From contig JARUPZ010000005.1 of the NCBI GenBank assembly GCA_031213475.1, positions 8,986,988-9,050,987 of the forward strand: a DNA stretch of 64,000 bases, given 5' to 3'. The notes below the pieces were generated by a model. It ran no database searches. It was not told the origin of the DNA and saw only the letters and a program-made list of their open reading frames with translations. The position numbers and the translations under genes are program-made. The DNA comes from Nereocystis luetkeana (lineage: Eukaryota; Sar; Phaeophyceae; Laminariales; Laminariaceae). Of this stretch, positions 1-11,702 are shown in pieces (position 1 is the stretch's first letter; each line of letters begins with the position of its first letter).

Positions 1-84
1 ATATGTTAGTATTTTAATTTTCTAAATATATATAGGGGGAGAGGTAGAGGTATCAAGTATTGTAGGGGTACTAAGGGTCATTCT

Positions 85-232
85 TATCGGATAGTTTGTT
101 CCCATAATTTCGATATTTTTTTCGCGAAATTTTTCATTATTCCATATTTTCCTGATCATATCGGAGAGTTTCTCCCCCACAATTTCGACATTTTTTTCGC
201 GCAATTTTTCAATCTTCCCTATTTTCCCGATC
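85..232. repeat. Two tandem copies of a ~74-bp AT-rich unit
   Basis: Two adjacent units begin TATCGGAKAGTTT at 85 and 159 and share an AATTTCGAYATTTTTTTCGCG core. They differ at a scatter of positions, so this is an old duplication. The short minus-strand frame across it only reflects the repeat and has no recognisable domain. Confidence 0.75.
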
Positions 233-1771
233 TTTTCCCCCCAAATGTGTGAAAGTTAACGAATTTGATAATTTCACGAATATTATAGTGACAGAACGCC
301 TCCGTATATATTGATACATATCTCCAAATATTTTCAAACTTTTGAATTTTTTTGAAAAAAACGCTCTCCGATGAGAATGAATGAGCCTAAGGAGCACCTT
401 CATTTTCTGAAACTCCCCTCCCCTTCACTGAAGAGGCTCGAGGCTTCACCTGACAACCGGCTCCGGTGCGCAATCATCGCATCATCGCACGGTCTACGTA
501 CGTATCATATACAAGTAGGAAGTCTTGTCCATCAGCCTTGAGCTAATTTTGTGCGTGTGTGTGTGAAGCTTCGTTTGATTTTTCTCGTACTGTTTGTGGT
601 ACTTTTTTGTGTACTTTGTGTGTGCGTTCGTGTGCGTGTGCGTGTCTTTTTTTTTTTTTTTTTTTTTTTCTGTGGTTCGTTGTGCGATTTTTCTTCTCTT
701 TCGCGTCAGATCTGGATGTAGTGGTGGGCTTTCAGCTCCCCGGATGAATCGATCGGTCGGTCAAATGATGAAATGTTTTGAGGGCAAAAGTGCATCCCTT
801 ATTTGTAGCAGCCCCGACCGCCGCACGCCTCCTTCCGTGGAAGAAGGTGCCTGTGATGGCGGCGGTGATGGAGAAGGGAGAAGGGAAGGGGAAGAGCGGG
901 GGGGGGGGGGGGGGGGGCGTAGTCATGTATTGTTTACTTTAGTCGCTTGATTGACCATCGACCCCGCATTCTTCCCGAGACGGGGCAGGGCGGGGAGGGG
1001 GGGGGGGGGGGGGGGGGCGGGGCTCTTGGAGGAAGGTGTGGGTGATGGTGGTGGTGACACAGGAGGGGAAGAGGGAGGTGGAGGGTTACGTGTTTGTGTG
1101 AAAAATGAGGTTTCGAGCGATCGAACGAAATAAAAGTCGCTACCTGGCATTCATTACCTGGTACCAGGCACCAGTCTGACTGTAACAATAATCGCCGTTT
1201 TCGGTTGATGTCATCAGAGTCCAAACGGGGATTATATTTCCGACCGGAGCGATACCTGCTAGCAGCCGGTACCGGTTTCCGCATGCACTGACGCGCTGTT
1301 GTTTATGCCCCTCGTAGTATCATGCGAGGGAGCATAACGTGGTAATCACAACCAAAAATGGTGTGTAAAACACGGAGAGATGTATACACAGCAGTATATT
1401 TTTGGGTCCGTCGCAGGGGGGAGAAATAACACCAGCCGCCATCGACATCCAGCCAGCTACTAACCCGTTCGGAGCCGCACCCAGGTTTTGGGGACAGGAC
1501 CCACAGTTGATGGGAATCGAGGCATCTTGTTTCCACAGTATATGTGTAACAATCGCCAAGTTTTTTTTTTCTAAGGTCGCTCGCGAAAAAGCACGAACAA
1601 AAAAGAGCCGCCAGATTCGAAAACACTCGGCGTACAATATATATATATATAATATAGTAATAAAAATATATTTATAGTACAAACCTACTGTCATCTCCGC
1701 GCACATTATTCCAGCACCCGTTTTAGTAGTGCACTGCAGTACGTAATAACACATACTGGTAAGAGTTTCAC
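233..1771. other. Gene-free stretch with homopolymer tracts
   Basis: No coding region is recognised. The stretch holds a T run near 648-670, two long G runs near 898-917 and 998-1017, GT-rich sequence at 550-640, and one TACCTGGTA at 1155-1163. Open frames here translate G, C or T runs and are not credible. Confidence 0.6.
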
Positions 1772-1816
1772 TCTAAATTCCAAGTATTTTGTCCCCCAAG
1801 ACGGGAATGCGGTCCT
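1772..1816. mobile_element. MITE family B, partial (right half)
   Basis: The sequence carries the B right arm: CCAAGTATTTTGTCCCCCAAGACGGGAATGCGGTCCTA. It matches the internal and terminal part of full copies at 46910, 54592 and 59272. The left arm and the closing TTAA are not clear. Confidence 0.6.
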
Positions 1817-2374
1817 ATATGGAATTTCCTCGTTGTCAGAATTTTCTGTGGGCCCAGGAGAAAAACACACGCACACACGGGGAACAGTCGGATCAGGAGA
1901 AACCGCTTCTGACCATGTTGGTCACGACTTGCAGCTCACTGACTCAGTGTTCTTGCGTAGATCTCTCTGCCCGTTCAGGCAAAAACCTCCTCAGATGTGC
2001 CCGTACAGCGAATTTGGAGCCTTTTCCATGTAAAACCACCAGCTGGCACACCAACCAAGAAGGCCTCTCGTCAGGGTTATAGAGGGTTGAGAGCTCCGGG
2101 TCGGGGGGGGTGGCCGCCGTCAGCCGAAGCCGGAAACAAGCTCACCGTACGAGGGGGAAAAATGCCTTACACGGTTTCGTGACGAAAACCTACCTCATTA
2201 GAACAGCATCATGTTATTCGGGCACGCCCAGGAACTTTGCCTGGACGGGCAGGTTTACGCCGGCTCCACCGACTAGTACCCCCCTGTCGCATAATACAAG
2301 GACCGGCCCAAACGGTCCGTACATTTCGGGGCATATTGGTGTTGCATTGGGTCAGTGTTGTCGTTGTCGTTGTC

Positions 2375-2405
<31 letters not shown>

Positions 2406-3504
2406 TTCTTGTTGTTGTTTTTGTTTTTTTTCTTGTGGGTTTTTGCGGACTTTTGGCTTTCACATTTGTCTCACAATTGCCCCCTACATACGGGAGCTGG
2501 CGCCTAGTTGCAACCCGCAGGTTTCGAAACTTACTTGCAACCCATACGCAACCAATAAAAAGGGCCGAGAGACGCGCCCTGTAAAACCCTATCCCTACAC
2601 GTACCCCACACGCAGTTCCACGCCTATCCACTGCTGTCCCCCAATCATGGCCTCAGATAGCCGCAGATGTAAAGCCTAGCTGCAGACGCACCCCCCTTCA
2701 GCATGGTCTCTCAAAATTCGAGACCGCTTTATACAGCGCAAGCAGCAACTTAAGCACATGTATTATGGGATGCCCTGCACAGCTTTCGAGGGTATGGGTG
2801 GGGGGCAGTTATGGTTGTCAGAGGTGGTGTGTCTGAACAATCTGCGTGCTGTCTCTACGCCGATTTTTTATTCAGAGCTTTTTGCAACCTGGGCTCCCAT
2901 TCCCTACCAGGTACAGCGCTAGTGAGGGCTGAACCCCATCTAGAACTGCAGCCACGTTTTTTTGTGGGAGAAAATGTGCTGTAATTTGTGTGGGATGGTT
3001 TGTCTTACGGTATTTTGTGTTACCCGTAGCCCCTTTACTACTGAAAAACACGGAGCCCAACTAAATCCAAGTAAGTTTTGCCTCCAAAATATGGATGCAA
3101 TCTGCAAAAAACTGAAATTGTGAAGCCTCAGGGTCTCTTTTTCGGGAACATATTTTCTGTCCGTCTGTCCGCAAAAACTGTACTTTAATCGAATGGTTTC
3201 ACCCGTTGAACATATGATATACATATTTATTTCCTGGGCTGTTCGCGGGTCATGACTCGACTCGCCGGGAAGTGTTCAAAATCTCCCGGGTTGGGTCGGG
3301 TCGGGTCGGGTCGGCGAAAAGCAATAAAAAGGTACGAGTACGAAGGAAAATTTGCTGTCAAAACTGACGTAAACGATTCGACTCTTGCAGCGTGAAGAAC
3401 GTCACCGATGGTATATTTCTGCTTGATATTATTTTACGTTTCACAAGGACAAAGCGGCAAAGCGATTTGACTTAAGAGAGCCCACAACTGGCTCCGACAA
3501 ACAC
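1817..3504. other. Gene-free stretch with GTT and GGGTC microsatellites
   Basis: No gene is recognised. A GTC/GTT trinucleotide tract runs from about 2354 to 2425, and a GGGTC pentamer tract from about 3278 to 3313. TACCAGGTA lies at 2905-2913. Open frames of 80-140 codons overlap on both strands and owe their openness to the trinucleotide tract. Confidence 0.55.
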
Positions 3505-3617
3505 TATTTTTCGGGCGACTATCGTAAATAGGGCCTATGGTACACAACAAAACCTTAGATTTTTAGGTATTTTTACTGAAAATAGTTTGGTCCTACTTGC
3601 TGTGGTCCTCCGTAATA
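3505..3617 (+). mobile_element. MITE family A, copy 1 (diverged)
   Basis: The copy runs from TATTTTTCGGGCGAC to GTGGTCCTCCGTAATA. The middle (GGNCCTATGGTAYAC, then TTTTTACTRNNAATANTTTGGTCCTA) matches the family, but the left inverted repeat is eroded. This is one of the oldest-looking copies. Confidence 0.7.
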
Positions 3618-4689
3618 ATCATGTGAAGGCAAGTATGACAAATACAGAACACACAGTCGTTTGACCTTGTCGAGTGCGAACGAGACCCAGAGATAACAGT
3701 GTTGTCGATCACAGTCTTCTCAGGCAACGTTGTTCGTCGTCTCCAGGATGCCCCGGGGTCGAGCCACGGAAGCAACAATAGGTGGGGAGCTCCAGACAGA
3801 CTAGAGTATCCCCAGCAACGCCTGGGGAACGTTAAAAATCCTTGTCTCCGAGATGTCTCGGGGTCGAGCACAAAGTGAACAGAAGGGGGGGAGCTCAGGA
3901 CAGACTTGAGTATCCCCTCTTCCCGACGTAATAACGCCTTGGCAACATGGATAGCCTCATCATTCAGGATACCACGGGTTGTTGGATTACAGAAGAAATA
4001 AGACGTGAGTAGGTCCTAGACAGCCTTAGACATTCTCCATTCCCGGCGAGCATTACGCCTAGGGAATATCACACTCCTCAACAACCTTTCAAGACGTTTG
4101 ATAACGGCTTCTCCGTCAACGAACAACTGGACTACAATAATGACGGGAGCAGTAGTCGCACCCCCCCCATTCACCCCCACCCTCCATCTCCACTTCCACC
4201 CTCCATGTCCACCCCCACCTTCACTCACACCGACCCGTCCACCGACCCACCACCTACCCCTACCGCAATCCTCAACCCCATCCCAGCTCCCTACCCCCCA
4301 CCTCAAGCCCCACCCACCTCTCACCCCCACCCCCACCCCCACCCCCACCTCGCCCTAATTTTGGCCCAGGCTTGTCGAGAAGAGGGCCTGCTGGGGCGTG
4401 ACGGGGTCGTGCGCGTGCGCGGGCGGGCCATGAAAGCTCACGAGCAGGAGCGCTACACGCTGGACCGGTGCTCCCTGCAGGCTAAGTTTCTCTTCGAACC
4501 GAAAATGAAACCGAACCCGACGCTGGGAACGAAACGGAATACGACAAAACCGTCGGCGGAGACGGGAAAACTTGGGAAAGCAGGAGCGGGAGCGAACGAA
4601 GAAACAGAAGTACACGCGGAAGAAGTGAAACCGTCGGGAGTTGTGGAAGCGCACGGGTGGAGGCAGAGGCAGAGACTTGACGAAGAGGA

Positions 4690-4724
<35 letters not shown>

Positions 4725-5814
4725 GAGGAGGAGGAGGAAGGAAACGCGTCTGAAAAGGGCGAAGGAGGAGGCGGGGTGAAAGGAGGGGACGGTGGTAGCG
4801 GTGACGACGGCAGCAGCAGCGGTGGTAGTGATTGCCGTGGTCGTAGTGGTGGTGGGGGTGGTGGCGGCGGCGGCGGCGGTAGTGGACATAGGGTTTTCAC
4901 GACCAGTAGCGATCACGTGAGAAGTAGAAGAAAAGAGCGGAGAGGGGCGAGAGTTGCACCACCAGAAGAAGGCGTGATCGAGCACCGGGGTGAGGGTTTA
5001 GAGGGGAAGGGGAAGCAGGAACGTCCCAGAAAGGGACGCCGGCGGAAAGCGGGGGCGGATCGATTGGAGGTGGGACGCCCGGAAGCGTAGCGTGACACCG
5101 TCTGGTCTGGATCCCGACTTTGTGTGATGCTATCGCGTGCCATAGAATGCACGGCGTACCTACAGATAGGGGACTATGGGTTTATAGTTTTCCGACATGC
5201 GGTACATAGGATGTGTCGAGATATGGGAAACGCTCAGAGATGTGCGTGGCCCCGGTTCTTCTCTAGATCGAGACTCGGCCGGGGACTCGATGGAGTGTTG
5301 ACGTTTTGGCCTTTTATTATTGTAGTACATGCCGAGACCTTACAAGCGGCAATTAGGGAGCGCATGCAGCAGCCCAAAATATGTATCATCACGCTGCGCC
5401 GTGTGTCGTACACCTCCTTCCGTTGCACCCCGGACGCCGGACACATACCCTACATTCCCCAGCCGCCCGGACTGCTTGATGTGGGCGATGCATGTAACCG
5501 CCATTTTATTTGCGACACTCTCTCACACCTCAGATACAACATATTCGACCTTTCCTGCTTCATTATTTAGATATTGGGAAGGGCAGATTCCTGACCTCTG
5601 TATAATCTACAGAGTAGCGTAGCTCATTGCCGGATGGGACCCGTGTACCCTGCATGATCTACTGTGAGACATGTTTCTTGGGTTGGATTTGTACTATGCA
5701 GATCCTGCACAATGTACGATAACGGTCCGGTTAGGATCTACAGTAGTATAGAGGATCTAGATGATCTACAGATAGATCGTGATGTATCTGTCCGACGTGT
5801 GCACTCTCTTCAAC
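3618..5814. other. Gene-free stretch, low-complexity C-rich and GGA-rich DNA
   Basis: A strongly C-rich strand at 4155-4350 (CCCCCA-like hexamers at 4322-4348) is followed by a G and GGA tract at about 4690-4740 and a GGT/GGC tract at 4795-4885. A plus-strand frame at 4641-5090 gives only Gly/Glu/Arg/Ser-rich peptide and has no domain. A diverged dispersed repeat lies at 5588-5790. Confidence 0.55.
5588..5790. repeat. Diverged dispersed repeat, paired with 26058-26230
   Basis: Both stretches share the order CCTGAYCT..., TAGCTCAT, CTGCATGATCTA, CATGTT, GGGTT and GTACTATGCA, with many differences between the shared words. They are probably two old copies of one unidentified short element. I found no inverted ends and no coding capacity. 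Confidence 0.4.
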
Positions 5815-6020
5815 TCAACCCTTTTAGCACTGCAGTTCCATTTTGGAGACGAGACCACAGTAAATAGAACCAAGTATTGTTACGTAGTAAAAATAGGGAA
5901 ACATATACCAGGTAGGTTTTTGTTTTTACCGTAGGTCCTATTTACTATGGCTCCCCGTAATGCTTAGAAATCGAGTGGCTTCCCCCCTAAACTGGACTGC
6001 AGTCCTAGCTAAAAGGGTTA
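5815..6020. mobile_element. MITE family B copy split by a MITE family A insertion
   Basis: The left B arm (TCAACCCTTTTAGCACTGCA onward) is at 5815-5850. The right B arm (GAGTGG ... GGACTGCAGTCCTA ... AAAGGGTTA) is at 5963-6020. The sequence between them is a near-complete family A element. Joined by eye, the arms have the usual B order and about the usual B length. B was therefore already present when A landed. Confidence 0.8.
5851..5961 (-). mobile_element. MITE family A, copy 2 (inside MITE B)
   Basis: It runs from GAGACCACAGTAAATAGAACC to GGTCCTATTTACTATGGCTCCCCGTAAT. Relative to other copies it has an extra CCAGGTA after the TA of ...ACATATA, giving TACCAGGTA at 5906-5914. The outermost left bases are eroded or lost at the junction with B. 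Confidence 0.8.
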
Positions 6021-6394
6021 TTGAACAACGTTGCCCAATGAGAGAGAGAAAACCAGCACCGGCATATATATCCCTGCGCCCCGCTCCCACCGGAGCACCT
6101 TGGCGGTGAGGCATGCCGCCTTACGCGTGAATGCACCACCCCCTACAGCCCAACTACTCCGCCAATCACGTCCATCTGCCGATCCGCCGCCGCACCAGTA
6201 TGCGTAGCCCTTTCAGAGGTGCACCCGCGCTTTTTTCGTCAAGAATATACTTGGAGGTTGTGGAGGATCATGTTTACAGCGCGGTCCAATGCCCGTGCTC
6301 TATGTATACGGTAGGGTTTTCACTTGATTAAGGTACGTAGATGCCTCATTTTTCACCGGCCACATTTTTCACTGACGGAGTTCCTGAACCAATG
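6021..6394. other. Gene-free stretch
   Basis: I see no gene, repeat or structured RNA that I can support. A short plus-strand frame at 6131-6331 shows no domain. Confidence 0.4.
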
Positions 6395-7034
6395 CAACTC
6401 TCGAACTACCCAATATCGTTGGTTCCCAACTCTCAAACTACTCAATATATTTGGATCCCAACTCTCAAACTACCCAATATCGTTGGATCCGACTGTTCAA
6501 CTACCCCATGTCGTTGAATCCAACTATCAAACTACCCAATATCTTCGGATCCAACTCTCAAACCACCCAATATCGTTGGGTCCCCACTCTCAAACTACCC
6601 AATATATTTGGATCCCAACCCTCAAACTACCCATTATCGTTGGCTCCACCTCTCAAACTACCCAATATCTTCGGATCCAACTCTCAAACTCCCCAATGTC
6701 GTTGGATCCCAACTCTCGAACTAACTAATACCGTTGGATCCCAACTCTCAAACTACCCAATATCGTTGGATCTAACTCTCAAACTACCCAAAATCGTTGG
6801 ATCCGAACTCTCAAACTACCCAATATTCGTTGAATTCCAACTCTCAAACTACCCAATATTCGTTGAATTCCAACTCTCAAACTACCCAATAACGTTGGAT
6901 CCCAACTCTCAAACCACCCAATATCGTTGGATCCCAACTCTCAACTACCCTATAGCATTAGATCCAATTTTCTAAACTGCCCTATATCATTGGATCCCAA
7001 CCCTCTAAACTACCCAAAGATATCATTGGATCCA
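6395..7034. repeat. 32-bp minisatellite, about 20 units
   Basis: The unit approximates AACTCTCAAACTACCCAATA followed by TCGTTGGATCCC, 32 bp in total, with point variants and a few units of changed length. Since 32 is not a multiple of three, the frame rotates through three peptides (NYPISLDP, KLPNIFGS and QTTQYRWIP types). Long overlapping frames (6324-6728 and 6451-6975) stay open because of this. I treat them as by-products of the repeat, not as genes. Confidence 0.9.
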
Positions 7035-7292
7035 TCGATGTGAGTGTACCGTAAAGAGAGCGTTGAGGTCACACAGGGGTGCGATCGGTTTTCAGCGCTC
7101 GATTGTTCCAGAACGGGAAAGGTTGCTAGTACCAAAACAAGGTTGTTTCCGGCATTATCTATCTGGTCAAGAATAACCTTCCGAAAATATGCCGTGTGAT
7201 GTGTGTGTTGTCTTCACACTAAATCGTTCTTTCTACCCAGCTAACCAGTGGTGGGTCAGTGCCCACCCCGATTCCTTAACCTAGAGATATGC

Positions 7293-7400
7293 TATTTCGG
7301 GGGGCCATAGTTAACAAGACCTAGGGTATACATAAAACCTATATGTTTAACAATTTTTACTAACAATATTTGGTACTGTCAACTATGGCCCCCCGTAATA
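7293..7400 (+). mobile_element. MITE family A, copy 3
   Basis: The full-length copy begins TATTTCGGGGGGCCATAG and ends CTATGGCCCCCCGTAATA, with the usual ACCTAGGGTATACATAAAACC and TTTTACTAACAATATTTGGT core. The TA at each outer edge fits a TA target duplication. Confidence 0.88.
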
Positions 7401-8044
7401 ATTACGAGGTCACAGACTGAGACAGAGAAATACTAAAACGAAAAGAATCGTGAACGAAACGGGTACAACAGCGAGTGGAAGGCCAACGTACCGGGCACGA
7501 GAACACAGCAACACGAGTCAGATCGGAAAAAAAGAACAAAACACAACAAAAAATAAACAAAACTGTTTGATTTTTTTAGAACTCTTATTATTATATTGCC
7601 GTCGTCGAGAAAACGTGCGCTGGAAAACGATCGCGCTCCTGTGGGAACTAAATGCTCTTTTCGGTAGATACCTAACCCATGGGAGTGAGTACCATCGAGC
7701 TTAGCTTAGACGTTTCCTAAAATCCGTAGTTGGAGCTCCTCAAAAGTGAAGAGCCCCCCAAAAAGGGATAATCCAATTTTAGCACGGGTCACAAGACTTG
7801 CGAGTAACCCCTTTAGAACTACGAGCACCTACGGTTTTTGGGGGAAAACTTCTCAGAACTTGTGTGGGTTATGTCGACAGTAGTATACCAACCGCACTAC
7901 TAGACGAAAATGCGAGGACCCGTTGGCCTTCATGGCCATAGCCCAACGACCCTTACACCTCCATTCAGATTGGTAAGGATTAAGGCTGGGTTCTTTCTTA
8001 CGCCCGCCGAGAAATACCCCCCTCGCTCTTCCGTTACAATAGAA
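7401..8044. other. Gene-free stretch before the satellite
   Basis: The stretch is A-rich at 7490-7570 and then mixed sequence. No gene, inverted repeat or MITE is recognised. Frames at 7450-7704 and 7910-8143 have no domain, and the second owes its tail to the first satellite unit. Confidence 0.45.
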
Positions 8045-10068
8045 GAAACGCGGGGCATGAGCATACTACGCTGCGGTGCGACAGAGAAGCAACCGTCGTT
8101 TGTTTTCTTCGCGGATACGGACGGATTGAGGCCAGAGAGTTGATAAACGCGAAGCCAGACACTCCAAATAAATGGAAGAATCATAATAACCCACCCTCTT
8201 TTACCTGGGGAGTACGTCGTCAGGCTAACAGCACAGCAGACACTATAGAGGAAACGCGGGGCATGAGCATACTACGCTGCGGTGCGATTGAGAAGCAACC
8301 GCCGTTTGTTTTCTTCGCGGATACGGACGGATTGAGGCCAGAGAGTTGATAAACGCGAAGCCAGACACTCCAAATGGAAGAATCATAATAACCCACCCTC
8401 TTTTTTTACCTGGGGAATACGTCGTCAGGCTAACAGCACAACAGACACTATAGAGGAAACGCGGGGCATGAGCATACTACGCTGCGGTGCGATACAGAAG
8501 CAACCGTCGTTTGTTTTCTTCGCGGATACGGACGGATTGAGGCCAGAGAGTTGATAGACGCGAAGCCAGACACTCCAAATGGAAGAATCATAATAACCCA
8601 CCCTCTTTTACCTGGGGAGTACGTCGTCAGGCTAACAGCACAACAGACACTATAGAGGAAACGCGGGGCATGAGCATACTACGCTGCGGTGCGACAGAGA
8701 AGCAACCGTCGTTTGTTTTCTTCGCGGATACGGACGGATTGAGGCCAGAGAGTTGATAAACGCGAAGCCAGACACTCCAAACAGAAAAATCATAATAACC
8801 CACCCTCTTTTTTTACCTGGGGAGTACGTCGTCAGGCTAACAGCACAACAGACACTATAGAGGAAACGCGGGGCATGAGCATACTACGCTGCGGTGCGAT
8901 AGAGAAGCAACCGTCGTTTGTTTTCTTCGCGGATACGGATGGATTGAGGCCAGAGAGTTGATAGACGCGAAGCCAGACACTCCAAATGGAAGAATCATGA
9001 TAACCCACCCTCTTTTTTTACCTGGGGAGTATGTCGTCAGGCTAACAGCACAACAGACACTATAGAGGAAACGCGGGGCATGAGCATACTACGCTGCGGT
9101 GCGATTGAGAAGCAACCGTCGTTTGTTTTCTTCGCGGATACGGACGGATTGAGGCCAGAGAGTTGATAGACGCGAAGCCAGACACTCCAAATGGAAGAAT
9201 CATAATAACCCACCCTCTTTTACCTGGGGAGTACGTCGTCAGGCTAACAGCACAACAGACACTATAGAGGAAACGCGGGGCATGAGCATACTACGCTGCG
9301 GTGCGATTGAGAAGCAACCGTTGTTTGTTTTCTTCGCGGATACGGACGGATTGAGGCCAGAGAGTTGATAAACGCAAAGCCAGACACTCCAAATGGAAGA
9401 ATCATAATAACCCATCCTCTTTTACCTGGGGAGTACGTCGTCAGGCTAACAGCACAACAGACACTATAGAGGAAACGCGGGGCATGAGCATACTACGCTG
9501 CGGTGCGATAGAGAAGCAACCGCCGTTTGTTTTCTTCGCGGATACGGACGGATTGAGGCCAGAGAGTTGATAGACGCGAAGCCAGACACTCCAAATGGAA
9601 GAACCATAATAACCCACCCTCTTTTACCTGGGGAGTACGTCGTCAGGCTAACAGCACAACAGACACTATATATAGAGGAAACGCGGGGCATGAGCATACT
9701 ACGCTGCGGTGCGATAGAGAAGCAACCGCCGTTTGTTTTCTTCGCGGATACGGACGGATTGAGGCCAGAGAGTTGATAAACGCGAAGCCAGACACTCCAA
9801 ACAGAAGAATCATGATAACCCACCCTCTTTTACCTGGGGAGTACGTCGTCAGGCTAACAGCACAACAGACACTATAGAGGAAACGCGGGGCATGAGCATA
9901 CTACGCTGCGGTGCGATAGAGAAGCAACCGTCGTTTGTTTTCTTCGCGGATACGGACGGATTGAGGCCAGAGAGTTGATAAACGCGAAGCCAGACACTCC
10001 AAACAGAAAAATCATAATAACCCACCCTCTTTTTTTACCTGGGGAGTATGTCGTCAGGCTAACAGCAC
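8045..10068. repeat. Satellite array, ten units of ~202-206 bp
   Basis: Units begin GAAACGCGGGGCATGAGC at 8045, 8251, 8456, 8658, 8863, 9068, 9270, 9472, 9678 and 9880, so spacing is 202, 205 or 206 bp. The T run after CCACCCTC is four or seven bases, which explains the 202/205 step. Units are nearly identical apart from a few recurring variants (TCG/CCG, AAATGG/AAACAG). The array ends abruptly in AGGCTAACAGCACA near 10068. Short frames on both strands repeat with the unit and are not genes. Confidence 0.95.
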
Positions 10069-10069
10069 A

Positions 10070-10908
10070 CCATGACGAGTTTTTTCCCGACAGGTATGTC
10101 ACCAAATGTTCGAAATCGGGACATTTCTTACACTGATGACAGGTATGTTTTTCCACGCCTGTTCACTTGAGAGTGAAGAGAACGTTCAATCACTTCAGTA
10201 GCGAGAACTCTCTTCCAGCTTTGTTCTGGCTGTTAGGACCCAAGAGTAAACTTGAAGGAACACGCGCGCCTCCTCGCGTCGCGTCTAAACAGCAGAAAAA
10301 AACATCGCAGCAGTCCCTCCGTTCGCTCTCTCTGTGGAAAAACGCAAGACTACAATTATTGGACGGGCTGATAGTGGAGCACGATTCATTGCGCACACCC
10401 CCCAACGGCCACAGCGCATATCAGTTTTGTTGGAGAGCAAGGTCACATATCAGACCTTGCAACGATCGGAACAGGCCAACGGCCAGCGAGCAGTGGCCAA
10501 GCTTTTTCTTCGATGAGGCATGTATTTTTGTTACGGCGGCGGGGTGATTGGATACTGTTGCAACGCCCTTCAAACGCCGGGCCAACGCATATGTGGTTGT
10601 TCGATAACGATACAACTCGGTATTTGATACGTCGGGAATAGAAAACCGCGGTAATTCGACGGCAAACAAACGTGTTCCGTAACAAGACACGTCGGGAAAG
10701 GTCCGAACGGAAAGGATTAGTTTTTGGTATTTTTGAGACACCAGCGGAATGGTCGGGGCGGGAATTAAAAATCGTGGTAATTCGACGGCAACCTTATTCG
10801 GGAACGAAACACCTCGGAAATGGTCGGGACGGTAACTATTAATAGTAAAGGCGGCAACAACGCGAATTGTACGTTAAACGCAGGAATACGACGTCAATCA
10901 CGGAAATG
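10070..10908. other. Gene-free stretch; GGTAAT/CGGCAAC-rich DNA
   Basis: No gene is recognised. From about 10590 the sequence is built of loose repeats such as ACGTCGGGAA, GTGGTAATTCGACGGCAA and GGTAATCGCGGTAAT. These grade into the dispersed repeat at 10909. Confidence 0.45.
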
Positions 10909-11080
10909 TGACGGTAATCGCGGTAATAATGAGATGGTGTTCGCGGTAATATGACAACGAACATTCCGGGAGACGACGGTAAACGCGACAATTTTTCGAA
11001 TGAATCGCGGCAACGTGGCAGTAGTCGTGGTACTGTCATGGTTATCGCGGGAATACAACGTGGCAGTAGTCGTGGTAATG
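10909..11080 (+). repeat. Direct repeat flanking the gypsy insertion region, left copy
   Basis: It contains GGTGTTCGCGGTAATATGAC, ACATTCCGGGAGACGACGGT and AATTTTTCGAATGAATCGC. The same order recurs in the same orientation at 25340-25503, beyond the gypsy element. The two copies therefore bracket the recombinase relic and the gypsy insertion. Confidence 0.8.
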
Positions 11081-11090
11081 TCATGGTTAG

Positions 11091-11315
11091 TTGTATATCC
11101 TTCGAATTGCCATGTTATTATTATTCTCTGCGACGTTCGGGGGGGGGGATCCACTGGCGTGGTACGAGAGCCGCGACACCGGCCGCTGACTCTCGTTGCC
11201 TATCGTACTTCCAGTACCCGGGAGTTCCCCCCCCCAGCCGACTGGTCGGGGCTCTAACAAACGCAGTCTCGGACGACCGAGGCCCCCAATGGTAGAAAAC
11301 CATTGACATACCCCA
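11091..11315 (+). repeat. 225-bp direct repeat, copy 1
   Basis: It begins TTGTATATCCTTCGAATTG and ends CCATTGACATACCCCA. It is nearly identical to 11703-11926, with 387 bp between the two. TG and CA near its ends recall a small LTR pair, but I saw no target duplication, so the class is open. Confidence 0.85.
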
Positions 11316-11702
11316 CTCTCCTAGTGAGAGCCCCGAATCGCAACCAGTCAAATCACAAACATGAACGAAATATATAATACGGTGTGGCCAGCACCATGTG
11401 GCCGCTCCGTTGCACCCACCTTCGACAGAAAAAAGGGCGGATGGGCGGGAAAAACCACAACGGTAGGCCTAGCCTCTAGGCCTATCAATCGGCAGCGAGC
11501 AGTGCCGTGCTCTCCTCGTGCACCTATTACGAGAAGCTAGAAGGGGGCACGAAACGAATGTGGCCGTCCTTCTCTTTTCTCTGCCTCTGGACAAATTAAG
11601 CCATTTAATTTCCGTCGGTAGAGACCATGACTACAAAAAATTAATTCCGTTGGTTGTGAACGAAACAGGCATCTCACGTGAACTTAGAGATACTACGCTT
11701 TG
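11316..11702. other. Spacer between the 225-bp repeats
   Basis: A 387-bp stretch without a recognised gene. A plus-strand frame from 11518 runs on into the second repeat and has no domain. Confidence 0.4.

Noticed and set aside
898-1017. Long G runs as G-quadruplex regulatory sites
   Set aside because: The runs are plain homopolymers, also seen as C runs at 44,400 and 44,900, with no gene beside them. Their length may also be unreliable in the assembly.
4641-5090. 149-residue Gly/Glu-rich ORF as a gene
   Set aside because: Its openness comes from GGA, GGT and GGC tracts. There is no domain, and the composition changes with each tract.
6324-6975. Long ORFs of 134 and 174 codons
   Set aside because: They translate the 32-bp minisatellite in rotating frames.
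8045-10068. CRISPR-like regular array
   Set aside because: Units are ~204 bp and repeat along their whole length with no unique spacers. This is a tandem satellite in eukaryotic DNA.
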